Below are positions 1 to 8,543 of a DNA stretch of 51,845 nt, piece by piece. The translations under genes were made by a program, and so were the position numbers. Source of the stretch: Ornithinibacillus californiensis. GTDB lineage: Bacteria; Bacillota; Bacilli; Bacillales; Amphibacillaceae. How positions within the stretch are numbered: position 1 is the first letter of the stretch; each line of letters opens with the position of its first letter. The notes beneath the pieces are model-generated. The model ran no database searches. It had not been told where the DNA came from and saw nothing but the letters and a program-made list of their open reading frames with translations. The DNA lies in contig NZ_LDUE01000064.1 in assembly GCF_001038485.1 (NCBI RefSeq), positions 1 through 51,845 of the forward strand. Direction: 5' to 3'.

Positions 1-2
1 GT

Positions 3-69
3 TGTGACCGTCAAGTAAAAAGACACAATTTATGCTCATTAATTTGAAACACTTTCTTGCCCAAATATA
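3..69. repeat. IS21 left terminal inverted repeat
   Basis: This 67-bp end matches, with mismatches, the reverse complement of 2442-2508. The istB stop codon (39-41) lies inside it. Confidence 0.8.
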
Positions 70-803
70 GTCGATCTATGTTTCATTCGATAACTATCTT
101 CATTTAAATGAATGATTTCAACTCGATGTAAAATTCTATCTAATATAGCTGTAGTAATTGCTTGGTCACCTAATAATTCTCCCCACTCTTTTGGGCCTTT
201 ATTTGATGTTAAAATGATAGATGATTGATTATATAAATCATTGATCAAATGGAAAAACATATTAGCTTCCTGTTGATCCATCGCCATAAACATCAAATCA
301 TCAATAATGACTAAATCAGCTTCTCTTATTCTTTTCATTCTGGTTTGCGATTTACGTGTGATTTCCTCCGTTTTCAGCACGTGGACAAGATCTCCCATCG
401 TAGTAAAGATAACCTTGTAACCTTGGTTTAACGCTTCAATGCCTAACCCGATTGATATATGAGTTTTCCCACTACCTGGTGGTCCTAATAGAATGATATT
501 GTGCAACTGTTCTATCCACGTTAAATCTTTCAATCTATTCAATTGTTTGTTGCTTAAAGATTTCTGTTCTTTTAAATTGAATTCTTCTAGTGTCTTTTGG
601 AAGGGAAATGTAGCCCATTTAAATCGTTTTTCTAATTGCTTTTCTTCTCTGCGAGTTTGTTCATATTTTGCTACATCTAAGAGGAACTGAGTAAAGGAGG
701 AATCCTTTTGCTCAGCTTCTCTAATTAATGCAGGAAGGTGATTTGCTGTTTCCGTTAAACGTAATGTCTTCATCAACTCTTGTAATTGGTTTAGCTGACT
801 CAT
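39..803 (-). CDS. istB: IS21 transposition helper ATPase IstB
   Basis: A 254-aa DnaC/IstB-type AAA+ ATPase. The Walker A motif GPPGSGKT is at about residues 107-114 and the Walker B motif VIIDD at about 165-169. In this family IstB assembles on target DNA and activates the IstA transposase. The start codon overlaps the istA stop (ATGA), which indicates translational coupling. Length and motifs are normal for the family, so the gene is probably functional. Confidence 0.95.
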   Translation of the reverse strand: MSQLNQLQELMKTLRLTETANHLPALIREAEQKDSSFTQFLLDVAKYEQTRREEKQLEKRFKWATFPFQKTLEEFNLKEQKSLSNKQLNRLKDLTWIEQLHNIILLGPPGSGKTHISIGLGIEALNQGYKVIFTTMGDLVHVLKTEEITRKSQTRMKRIREADLVIIDDLMFMAMDQQEANMFFHLINDLYNQSSIILTSNKGPKEWGELLGDQAITTAILDRILHRVEIIHLNEDSYRMKHRSTIFGQESVSN

Positions 804-2368
804 ACTGGTTCACCCTCCAGTATGGAAGTATAGGCATCTAATTCCCTTTTTTGAGCCTCCGTCTCTACAACCCATCCAGAAACTCCTATTATTCGTGTTA
901 CATTCTCATCGGTATCATTCACTGTATCTTCTATTTGTCGGTGTCGTTTTATATAGGCAACGACATCGCTAAAATCTGTTGCACCATAAAGGTTCCTTTT
1001 GATACACTCATTCAATGCTGCCGATAGAATTTCCCTGTTATTTATTTTTGTCTCTTTTAATATCATTTGGAGCTGATCCCTAATATATCGAGGGTACTTT
1101 TCTTTTACTGTTTGTAGATAATCATAAGCTATCCCATTGTCATTAAATTGCTGGGAAACGGTATTCATAAATGCATCGATACCTTTTGTCCTATCTCGGC
1201 TATGCTTCCTATCTTTAATCAATAATCCCTTCCCGTCAGGGATATGATGCTTTGCGATGATTTCACCTGTTTCAGGGCTATAAATGATTAATGCCTTTTC
1301 TTCGGTTTCCTTAATGCAGAGAGTTTCATATTTGCCAAACGTCCCCAACGGAAGAGAATAACGATTAGATAAATAACGAATAGTATTGTCCTTATGGACA
1401 CATCTTGTTATACTATTTTCATAGTTATATTTTATATCTAGATTTTTGGTGACTGGTCTTAAGTGTTGTCTTTCCAGGGAAAACACTTCGACCGGTCTCT
1501 TTTTTGTTGTATGATGAACTTTATAGTTTCCAGTTCTATTGAGCCATTCCCAACCCTGTTCATTCCAAGAATCAATGTTATGAAATACCCGATGTTTAGC
1601 GAAGTTATGTTTAATAAAACCAACTACATTTTCGATTTTTCCTTTACTCTCTGGATCAGCCTTGCGGCAAACACGAAGGGTTAGATTCCTAGATTCTTTA
1701 TATTGTTGGAACTCTTGCGTTAATATTAAATCCCCACCATTCTCACTGACGACTATTAAACTGTCTTGGTCGTATACTAATTCACTTGGAATCCCCCCAA
1801 ACCACCTAAATGCATTTTCATGTGCTTTTATGACATCTTGGGTAGTGTAAGGCCTATCTAACCATTCTTTATATTTATATCTAGAATTAGATAATACAAA
1901 AGCTATAAAGTTTAGTTTTACTTCCTTATTATCGACTGCCTTCTGTTTCGTATGACCAAAATCAACTTGTATTTGTTCACCCATAGGTGAATCAGGTATA
2001 GCCTCATATATTCGTGGTGAAGTTTCCTTCTTTATTTTATATTCCTCTCGAAGCTCTCTAACATATAATCGAACTGTACTTTCACCTACTTTTAAATCTT
2101 CGTATTTCTCTTTTAGCCAATCTTCTACTTGTGCAGCTGACATATCTGGATGTTCCCTTAACCAAGATAATATCAGCTCTTTATAAGCATCTAATTTCTT
2201 ACTCCTCGTCTGAAGTGACTCTACCCACTCAGACATATCCGAAGGAGACTTTTTTAGATAACGATATACTGTTGAACGTGATATTCCTAGCTTGTCTGCC
2301 ACCTTCGTCTTACTGAATCCCTTTTTGATTAACTGACTAATTTCCATATACATTTCCCACTTATCCAC
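800..2368 (-). CDS. istA: IS21 transposase IstA
   Basis: A 522-aa DDE transposase. An N-terminal helix-turn-helix (about residues 8-40, with GISRSTVYRYLKK) should bind the element ends. The RNase H-like core carries candidate catalytic residues D136 (QVDFGH), D200 (LVYDQD) and E246 (KGKIENVVG). Translation most likely begins at a GTG at 2368, preceded by GGAGG at nine bases. The length is typical for IS21 transposases and the frame is intact. It forms a two-gene operon with istB. Confidence 0.95.
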   Translation of the reverse strand: MDKWEMYMEISQLIKKGFSKTKVADKLGISRSTVYRYLKKSPSDMSEWVESLQTRSKKLDAYKELILSWLREHPDMSAAQVEDWLKEKYEDLKVGESTVRLYVRELREEYKIKKETSPRIYEAIPDSPMGEQIQVDFGHTKQKAVDNKEVKLNFIAFVLSNSRYKYKEWLDRPYTTQDVIKAHENAFRWFGGIPSELVYDQDSLIVVSENGGDLILTQEFQQYKESRNLTLRVCRKADPESKGKIENVVGFIKHNFAKHRVFHNIDSWNEQGWEWLNRTGNYKVHHTTKKRPVEVFSLERQHLRPVTKNLDIKYNYENSITRCVHKDNTIRYLSNRYSLPLGTFGKYETLCIKETEEKALIIYSPETGEIIAKHHIPDGKGLLIKDRKHSRDRTKGIDAFMNTVSQQFNDNGIAYDYLQTVKEKYPRYIRDQLQMILKETKINNREILSAALNECIKRNLYGATDFSDVVAYIKRHRQIEDTVNDTDENVTRIIGVSGWVVETEAQKRELDAYTSILEGEPV

Positions 2369-2441
2369 CTTCTGTTACCTCCACTGTTGTATGTTTTAGG
2401 ATATAAACATTTTACAATGGAAAGTACCTATATTTTATTGG

Positions 2442-2508
2442 TATATTTGGGTAAATAAGTGTTTCTTTTTATCTAGCAATAACTGTCTACTCTAGTTTAG
2501 CAGTCACA
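2442..2508. repeat. IS21 right terminal inverted repeat
   Basis: This is the partner of 3-69. It lies upstream of istA, so it probably also holds the transposase promoter. Confidence 0.8.
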
Positions 2509-2620
2509 AAAGTGCTTTTACTTTCAAATATAATAAAAAAGGCTTTTAATACATTAATAAAAAATTTAGTATAAGTTATGTATATTAGACTCTTCCGCAG
2601 TTTAATATAGTAAGAGTTTT

Positions 2621-2995
2621 TCAAAAATATTCTATCCATAAGCCAAACGCAAATAGGGAAACTATAAGCAATAATAGACTACTAATCCGGATAAATACTG
2701 CGCGTCTTCTATGTTCTATATATTCACTATAGTCATATTCTCCGGTTACATATTTAAAGGATTCTTCACTTACCACACTAATCCAATGCTTTTTATCAAT
2801 AGATTTATCATAAACTAGGATTTTCTTAGGATATTTGATGTTATACCTTGCTACATCGTTGCCTACTCTTCGTCCACTTCTTTTTTTCAATCCAACTTGT
2901 GACTCGTTATAATACTCTGTATCTATTATTTCTAATTCTGTTACTTCTTGAATCTCTTTATATTTTTCCCAATGGAGCTTTTCAATTCTATTCAA
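2621..2995 (-). CDS. Small single-pass membrane protein, unknown function
   Basis: A 124-aa protein that I do not recognise. The first about 95 residues are charged and soluble-looking. A hydrophobic segment at about residues 99-120 (RISSLLLLIVSLFAFGLWI) is a likely C-terminal membrane anchor. The start is a TTG with GGAAGGGGAAG about eight bases upstream. It lies between the IS21 element and the HIRAN-nuclease gene, on the same strand as the latter, and could be co-transcribed with it. No function is proposed. Confidence 0.6.
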   Translation of the reverse strand: MNRIEKLHWEKYKEIQEVTELEIIDTEYYNESQVGLKKRSGRRVGNDVARYNIKYPKKILVYDKSIDKKHWISVVSEESFKYVTGEYDYSEYIEHRRRAVFIRISSLLLLIVSLFAFGLWIEYF

Positions 2996-3059
2996 AAAGG
3001 CTTCCCCTTCCCGTGAGAATGGATTTATTTCAACGTTCTAGACAAGACTAGTATATATA

Positions 3060-4421
3060 TTAAGCATCTTGAGGCATTAAAAATGTGTAAAGTGAATTTT
3101 CTTCATAGTTAACCCTTTCCAAATCAATTTTTATTACCTTTGTTTTTTTCTCCTTTACTGTTGCTTTAAATTTCATTCCTAAATCTATTTTATCAGTATA
3201 AATAGAAGCCCAGTCTTTAGAAATAAAACCAATAGAGTTTCCTTCATTATTAACTACTAAAATTGCATTTTGATCATAAGGGTTTGAAGCATCTCTAATA
3301 AGAAGTAGTTCATCACCTATTTTTATATTACTGACATACTCTCTTCTCTCCGGTCTTGTTATACCGACCACTGCAACTCTTTCCTTGTTCCTATTTATTG
3401 TACTGTTTTCCCACTTTTTTATCTTTTCACCATACAGTTTATCTAATGTATAATACATATCAGCATCTATTGTTATCAGTCTATAATCTTGATATTGTTC
3501 TTTAAATAAACTAACTTTTTTTAAACTATCTGTATCCCAAAATCCTTTTAATTCAACAATTGTATTACCCTCTAAAAAGAAATCTGGAAGGTAATTAGTA
3601 GTCAAATAGTCAGACTCAACTAAAAACGAATCTTGCTCATACCCCCAGTTAATGTCAAGATAGTTTAATAATCTAGCAAAGTTAGCTTCCCAAGTAGATC
3701 TAAACACTAATCCTAAATCAGTTCTAAATTTAACTTCAGAATGCCTATTATCCTTTTCCTTCATGCGAATATCTAATGTGAATTTGCCATCTCTATCATT
3801 GTAAATACAATGATTAATTTGACTTTCTCCTAGTAAACAGAGGATTTCATAAGTAGAAGTATAACTCTTCTTAGGGTAATAATTTATATTTGGAACTTTA
3901 AACCAAATTAGTCCATTAATCCCATAATCATCGTTTTTTACATCTACATGATTAATATCAATTTCAATCTTGAGAACATGCCTTACAATATTTCTCACAT
4001 CGTCTAGATGCTTTCTATCCAAGATAAAATAAGAAAACCTCTCGCCAGTATCAATATCATTAAAATCATCTAAATTACCATTGTAAATATTTACTGAGGA
4101 CCAATGTAAATGCCATTCCATTATCCTACTTCTAATTTCTGAGAACCTTTTTCGTTCTCTTTCATCATCAATTGGATATTGTTCTAAATATTTTACTTTT
4201 ATTATGTCTTTATCAAAGTCAGCTTCATCCGTCTCTAATATCTTGTAACTCTTAATATTATTTACTTTTAACAAATCTATAGTAGCTTGAAGTTGTTCTT
4301 TATATAAAGTAAATGTATGTATGAATCCGTGCATTTTCACAGATTGAGACTTCAAATATCTACCAATATGTTCATAAATAAAAAGCTCAAATTCCGGTCT
4401 TTCATTATTAGAAACGTACAT
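3060..4421 (-). CDS. PD-(D/E)XK-type nuclease with C-terminal HIRAN domain
   Basis: A 453-aa protein. The first about 210 residues are not recognised. Residues about 233-330 resemble Vsr-like/PD-(D/E)XK endonucleases: FRSTWE (R241, E245), PDFFL (D280) and VELKG (E290, K292). Residues about 349-440 match a HIRAN domain (VVGITRPERR, then GDELLLIRDASNPYDQNAI and GNSIGFIS), a fold that binds DNA ends or damaged DNA in SNF2 helicases and small phage-type proteins. The start is well supported by GGGGGAAG upstream. It precedes nothing on its strand except the small membrane protein. A DNA-damage or defence role is inferred from domains and island context; the order nuclease then HIRAN is unusual. 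Confidence 0.75.
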   Translation of the reverse strand: MYVSNNERPEFELFIYEHIGRYLKSQSVKMHGFIHTFTLYKEQLQATIDLLKVNNIKSYKILETDEADFDKDIIKVKYLEQYPIDDERERKRFSEIRSRIMEWHLHWSSVNIYNGNLDDFNDIDTGERFSYFILDRKHLDDVRNIVRHVLKIEIDINHVDVKNDDYGINGLIWFKVPNINYYPKKSYTSTYEILCLLGESQINHCIYNDRDGKFTLDIRMKEKDNRHSEVKFRTDLGLVFRSTWEANFARLLNYLDINWGYEQDSFLVESDYLTTNYLPDFFLEGNTIVELKGFWDTDSLKKVSLFKEQYQDYRLITIDADMYYTLDKLYGEKIKKWENSTINRNKERVAVVGITRPERREYVSNIKIGDELLLIRDASNPYDQNAILVVNNEGNSIGFISKDWASIYTDKIDLGMKFKATVKEKKTKVIKIDLERVNYEENSLYTFLMPQDA

Positions 4422-4533
4422 TTTGCTTCCCCCTACTAAATTACTTATATTAATTTATCTACATTCGTATGGGTATCATAGTGAAGAAATCTACAATCCT
4501 ATTTTGTCTTATAAGTATTGTTTAATAAAAAAA

Positions 4534-4568
4534 CAGAAGTCTCCAAATAAAGGATTTACTTCTGCTTT
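4534..4568. terminator. Hairpin terminator candidate
   Basis: Stem CAGAAGT (4534-4540) pairs with ACTTCTG (4558-4564), flanked by an A-run on the left and CTTTTC on the right, so it could work on both strands. Confidence 0.5.
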
Positions 4569-4910
4569 TCTTAGTTGAATTCAATTTGACCTAAATTATG
4601 TAAATATGCATATTTATTACTAAAGCGGGAAAATAAGAATGATACTTTAATACCATTTTGTATCTATTGGTTAGAATTGTCAATAATACTCATATTTTGA
4701 CAAGATATTTAAAAGGTTGTTGTTATTTTGTAAACTTAAACTAACCAATCACTCAACTCAAATACTTGCAGAATATCTAGTTTAAAAAAGATAAAGTGAC
4801 AAAATGGGCATGTCTAGACTATCGCCAACAATGGGATAGGGATTAAATAGTTTAATAGACGTAAGTAGTACTCACTGAGGCTTTTATAATATAATTTTGT
4901 AGAAAGAAAA

Positions 4911-4955
4911 CAGAAAAATCCAGCACTCAAATTAGTTCTGGATTTTTCTGTTTAA
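4911..4955 (-). terminator. Terminator of the helicase gene
   Basis: A long stem, CAGAAAAATCCAG (4911-4923) with CTGGATTTTTCTG (4938-4950), lies just downstream of the helicase stop. It is flanked by A- and T-rich arms and is probably bidirectional. A near copy lies at 15263-15326. Confidence 0.7.
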
Positions 4956-4987
4956 TATCCTTGTTTCATTTCATAATCTGGATCCCT

Positions 4988-7936
4988 TTAGGATCCTTTT
5001 TTCTTATTTTCGGTAAAATTCACCCCTATATTTTTAAGCGTTAAATATCGCTTACTTTTTAGCGAACCATCTTTAAATAAGGCTCTCTGCTTTTTTAACC
5101 ACATGGCTAATCTATAGAATTCGCCACGTCTAGGTATGCTTACGTTTCCATTCTGTTCTACATAGTGTAATAATTTTTGATACATCAAGTTCCACTTGTA
5201 ATCGTTAGGTTCCCAAATAAATTTAACTTCATTTAGTTTTATGATTTTATTTTTTGCAAGTTTCCTTCTCCTGTAAGCTTCTCTTTGCACTGAAACCCAA
5301 TTTCCTAGTTCTGCATCTTCTTTATATCTTCGTGGCACTAAAGTATCCCCTTCTCTTTTAATGTATTCCAATAAACGATTATACATTCTATCCCAGTTTA
5401 AAGTGTATGGATCCCATACAAATCCCTCTTCGTTAAGTAATTGGATTTTTTCATTGGACAATTTTCCTTTCTTATAATTCTCCCTTTGGACTGACACCCA
5501 ATTAGCAAGTTGTTTGTTCTCAAAGCTTTGGGGTACCAAACAATTACCATTTACTTCTTTATATTCTATCAGTTCTTCAAAGGCCTTTTCCCATCTAGAT
5601 TTATATGGGTCCCATACAAAGCCTAATAAATTCAATCTGCTAATTTTTCCATCGGAAAGTTTCTTTTCCCTATAGTGAACTCGCTGTTGTTTTATCCACT
5701 TAGTTAATTCTATATCGTTTGGGATGATGGATACATCAAACTTGTTTTGAATACTCTGCTCCATATACTTTCTTAATCTTTCATACAAATCATTCCATCT
5801 TGTATCTAAGACGTCCCAAATAAATCCAACGTCATTTAGTAATTTTTGTTTATCATCAGAAAGTACACCTCTTAATTTCAAACTTCTTTGTACTCTAACC
5901 CAGTTACTTAATTTGGGACAAGAGTCGTATTTATCTGGGACCAAACAATCACCATTTGCTTCCTTATACAAACACAACTCTTTAAACATTGTTTCCCAAT
6001 AATAGTCACGCGCAGACCAGACAAAGTTAATTTGCTCAAGTTTATCTATCTTTTCTTCCTCAAGTTGATTACGTTGGTAGGCCATTCGTTGTGCATTTAC
6101 CCAGTGAGCTAACTGCTGATTTTGACTGTATGTACTAGGAACTAAGCAGTCTCCGTTTCTTTCTTTATATTCAATAAGTTGTTGATACTTCGCGTCCCAA
6201 AGGTCATACAGACTAATTTCTATACTCGTAAACAACTCTTTAATTTCTTGTAGTTGATCATGAATTAAGACATCTGGATGATAGCTAGGTAGGCCAGCTT
6301 TTGCCCGTTTAATATTTTCCTTTTCAATTGCATCATTTAAGCCAGCAATGAAATTTCCTTTTAAATCTTTATAATTATTAACAAAGTCAAAAATAATTGG
6401 TCTTCTACTGTATTCTCCACTAAAGGCCCTCCCAATTTGTTGGAGATAAACATTTCCAGAAGCAGTTTTTCTTAGTAAAATTACACCTGACAAATCGTTT
6501 ATATGTATTCCCTCGGTTAACTTCTCAATACTAAATAAAAGGTAAATTACATCCTTCCTTTTAGCATTTCTAAAGTTATCTAGCGTTTTCTCGCTATTGG
6601 GTTCTTCATAGTATATCGAAAGTGTTTCGATTCTTTTATCTAAGCCAGACTTTTGAAACCAGCTTTTAACCATCCATTCCGCTTCTCTAAGGTGATCTTT
6701 ATCCCGACAGAACACTATAAACTTATTATCATCACTTTTAACAAACTTTCTTATAATATTTGGTATCCCATAGACTTTCTCAAAGTTAAGGTTTAAGTTC
6801 TCCAGTTTTCTTAATTTATCAGCTTTATCATCGACAGTATTATGAGAAGTCTCGATTTTTCCCATTAATTCTTTTGTCACTTCTTTTAGAGTATAAATAG
6901 CTGAAATGTAACGTGGCGGGGGTAATATTTTTCTTGAAATGGCCTCGGATAGACTCAATTTTGTCGCCACAATTGAGTCAAATAGCTCTATGGACATATC
7001 CCTTCCTTCGAGATATCGTTTAGGGGTTGCTGATGTACCAAATATTTTCATATTTTCTTGAAGGCCAATAATTCTCTCAACGCCTTTAGACCATTCTTCT
7101 GCACCAGCCCTATGGAACTCATCTAGAACTAACAAAGATGGATTTATTTTTTTTATTTCATCAGTAGATAGATTCATTGCTTTTGAGTATGTCATAAAAA
7201 TTGTATTATCAGTAGACCAGATAGCGTGGTTTTGAAGCTGATCTAAAATAAATTGCTTTGGTGCTAACACAACCTTATTTTCTTCAAACATATCTGTTAA
7301 CAACTTCGCGATTAACAAGCTCTTTCCAGTACCAGTAGCTTGAATAACACAGACCCTTTTAAATTCATCAAATAATTCAACCACTTTCTTATATGTCTTT
7401 TCATTATGATTATATAAATCAATTTCCGGCACAGACTTTCGTTCATCATAACTAAGTATCAAAATTTCAATATAATCCCAGTTGTATAGCTTTGTGTTAA
7501 ACTCAAATAACAAACTGTATGCATCCTTAGTAAATCCTTCGATACTCACCAAAATAAAGTTGCCACAATTATATTGTTTACTAGATTCTTCTTCAAACCT
7601 TCTTATTTCTTCACGTGTTTTTGTCACTGTCAATGGTTTTGTTTGATTTTTTAATTGTACAACCATAGAAACAGATGTAGTATTACTACTTTGGTCTTGA
7701 TTCTTCGGGTGGTAAATGAGCAAATCAGCCCCAAAGTCATATCTGAGGTGTTTAGTTGATTTTACGATCCATCCGTTACCTTCATATAACTTTTTCATGT
7801 ATTCCTCGAATATGACTCCCTTTCTATTTTTGTCTATATTTGTTAACAATTCTTTTATTTCACTTGTTCTCCGCTTTAAAGTCAGATCCAGCAATTCTTC
7901 AATAATAATATCGTTATAAGTATCATTATTATTCAC
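4988..7936 (-). CDS. Mrr-like nuclease/superfamily 2 helicase with six helicase-associated repeats
   Basis: About 982 aa from a GTG at 7936 (AAGG nine bases upstream); the frame is open to an ATG at 8011 with no clear ribosome binding site. Residues about 40-160 look like a restriction-endonuclease/Mrr domain (GADLLIY with D71, then VVQLKN with K96). A DEAD/DEAH-like helicase follows: Walker A QATGTGKS near 199-206, DEFH near 272-275, SAT near 302-304, and a second RecA domain with QQIGRAF. The last about 390 residues hold six helicase-associated (HA, PF03457-like) repeats, each with a YKExNGxxLVP...LxxWVxxQR pattern. It probably acts as a DNA-directed nuclease-translocase. A defence role is inferred from neighbours, not shown by the sequence. 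Confidence 0.8.
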   Translation of the reverse strand: MNNNDTYNDIIIEELLDLTLKRRTSEIKELLTNIDKNRKGVIFEEYMKKLYEGNGWIVKSTKHLRYDFGADLLIYHPKNQDQSSNTTSVSMVVQLKNQTKPLTVTKTREEIRRFEEESSKQYNCGNFILVSIEGFTKDAYSLLFEFNTKLYNWDYIEILILSYDERKSVPEIDLYNHNEKTYKKVVELFDEFKRVCVIQATGTGKSLLIAKLLTDMFEENKVVLAPKQFILDQLQNHAIWSTDNTIFMTYSKAMNLSTDEIKKINPSLLVLDEFHRAGAEEWSKGVERIIGLQENMKIFGTSATPKRYLEGRDMSIELFDSIVATKLSLSEAISRKILPPPRYISAIYTLKEVTKELMGKIETSHNTVDDKADKLRKLENLNLNFEKVYGIPNIIRKFVKSDDNKFIVFCRDKDHLREAEWMVKSWFQKSGLDKRIETLSIYYEEPNSEKTLDNFRNAKRKDVIYLLFSIEKLTEGIHINDLSGVILLRKTASGNVYLQQIGRAFSGEYSRRPIIFDFVNNYKDLKGNFIAGLNDAIEKENIKRAKAGLPSYHPDVLIHDQLQEIKELFTSIEISLYDLWDAKYQQLIEYKERNGDCLVPSTYSQNQQLAHWVNAQRMAYQRNQLEEEKIDKLEQINFVWSARDYYWETMFKELCLYKEANGDCLVPDKYDSCPKLSNWVRVQRSLKLRGVLSDDKQKLLNDVGFIWDVLDTRWNDLYERLRKYMEQSIQNKFDVSIIPNDIELTKWIKQQRVHYREKKLSDGKISRLNLLGFVWDPYKSRWEKAFEELIEYKEVNGNCLVPQSFENKQLANWVSVQRENYKKGKLSNEKIQLLNEEGFVWDPYTLNWDRMYNRLLEYIKREGDTLVPRRYKEDAELGNWVSVQREAYRRRKLAKNKIIKLNEVKFIWEPNDYKWNLMYQKLLHYVEQNGNVSIPRRGEFYRLAMWLKKQRALFKDGSLKSKRYLTLKNIGVNFTENKKKGS

Positions 7937-8543
7937 CTTAATCATCCTTATTAGGGTTTTATAAGTTAAAGCAACAGGTGTATAAGTTCCGATAAAAGAA
8001 CCTTTTAGCATAATTATTCAGATGTACATTGGTACCTAACTAAAACTTGAACATAAAAACTAAAAAATATACCTTCTTCATAATGCGTTTAATTACAGAT
8101 ACAGCTGTTCACTTCCAATTCCAATATTCTAACCTCAAGTAATTTTCTATAAAACTACATAAAAAAAGTCAGTAGTATCTAGTTCCACCGACATATTTAT
8201 AAGACTATTGATTTTTTTAAAATAATGCGTATTCTTCCAAAATTAACTTTATAAAAATACCGCTTGCAATATGTTTTAAGACATTTCCCCCTTTTCATTA
8301 TTACTTATCCAACCTTTTTGATATACATATTATTGCAGATAAAGTTTTTATAAAAATAGGGTTAGAATATGTCAATTCAGATGCTAATATATTTACACAC
8401 AAAACACACAAGCACACATACATCAGCATCCAATGCCCGCCAACATTGAACCTTAATTTGTGTCTGTTTATGCGTATTGTGTGTTTGTCTTACATTTATT
8501 CTGGAGAGAATATTAATACCAAATATGTTACGGAGGTTTTAAA
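7937..8543. promoter_or_regulatory. Divergent intergenic region between helicase and large recombinase
   Basis: This stretch has no convincing gene. It should hold promoters for both flanking genes. Its right part contains an inverted repeat of CA-rich sequence (8401-8420 against 8469-8486). Confidence 0.5.
8401..8486. repeat. Imperfect inverted repeat upstream of the large recombinase
   Basis: AAAACACACAAGCACACATA at 8401-8420 is mirrored by TATGCGTATTGTGTGTTT at 8469-8486, with ten contiguous matching bases at the outer part and a 48-base centre. Its position 58 bases before a recombinase start suggests a recombinase-binding or operator site. The function is inferred only. Confidence 0.45.

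Larger units (their letters stand above)
3..2508 (-). mobile_element. IS21-family insertion sequence, complete
   Basis: The element runs from TGTGAC at the left edge to GTCACA at 2503-2508 and holds istA and istB on the reverse strand. The ends form an imperfect inverted repeat of about 67 bp (3-69 against 2442-2508), with matching blocks at the tip, at GAAACACTT and at CCCAAATATA. The base pairs after the right end (AAAGT, 2509-2513) fit a 5-bp target duplication, but only two bases (GT) are visible on the left, so this is weak. Both genes are open and have intact motifs, so the element may be active. Confidence 0.9.
4422..4987. other. Gene-free spacer with two terminators
   Basis: I see no credible coding sequence here. 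The region is very AT-rich and carries a hairpin at 4534-4564 and a strong terminator at 4911-4955. The promoter of the HIRAN-nuclease gene should lie at its left end. Confidence 0.6.
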
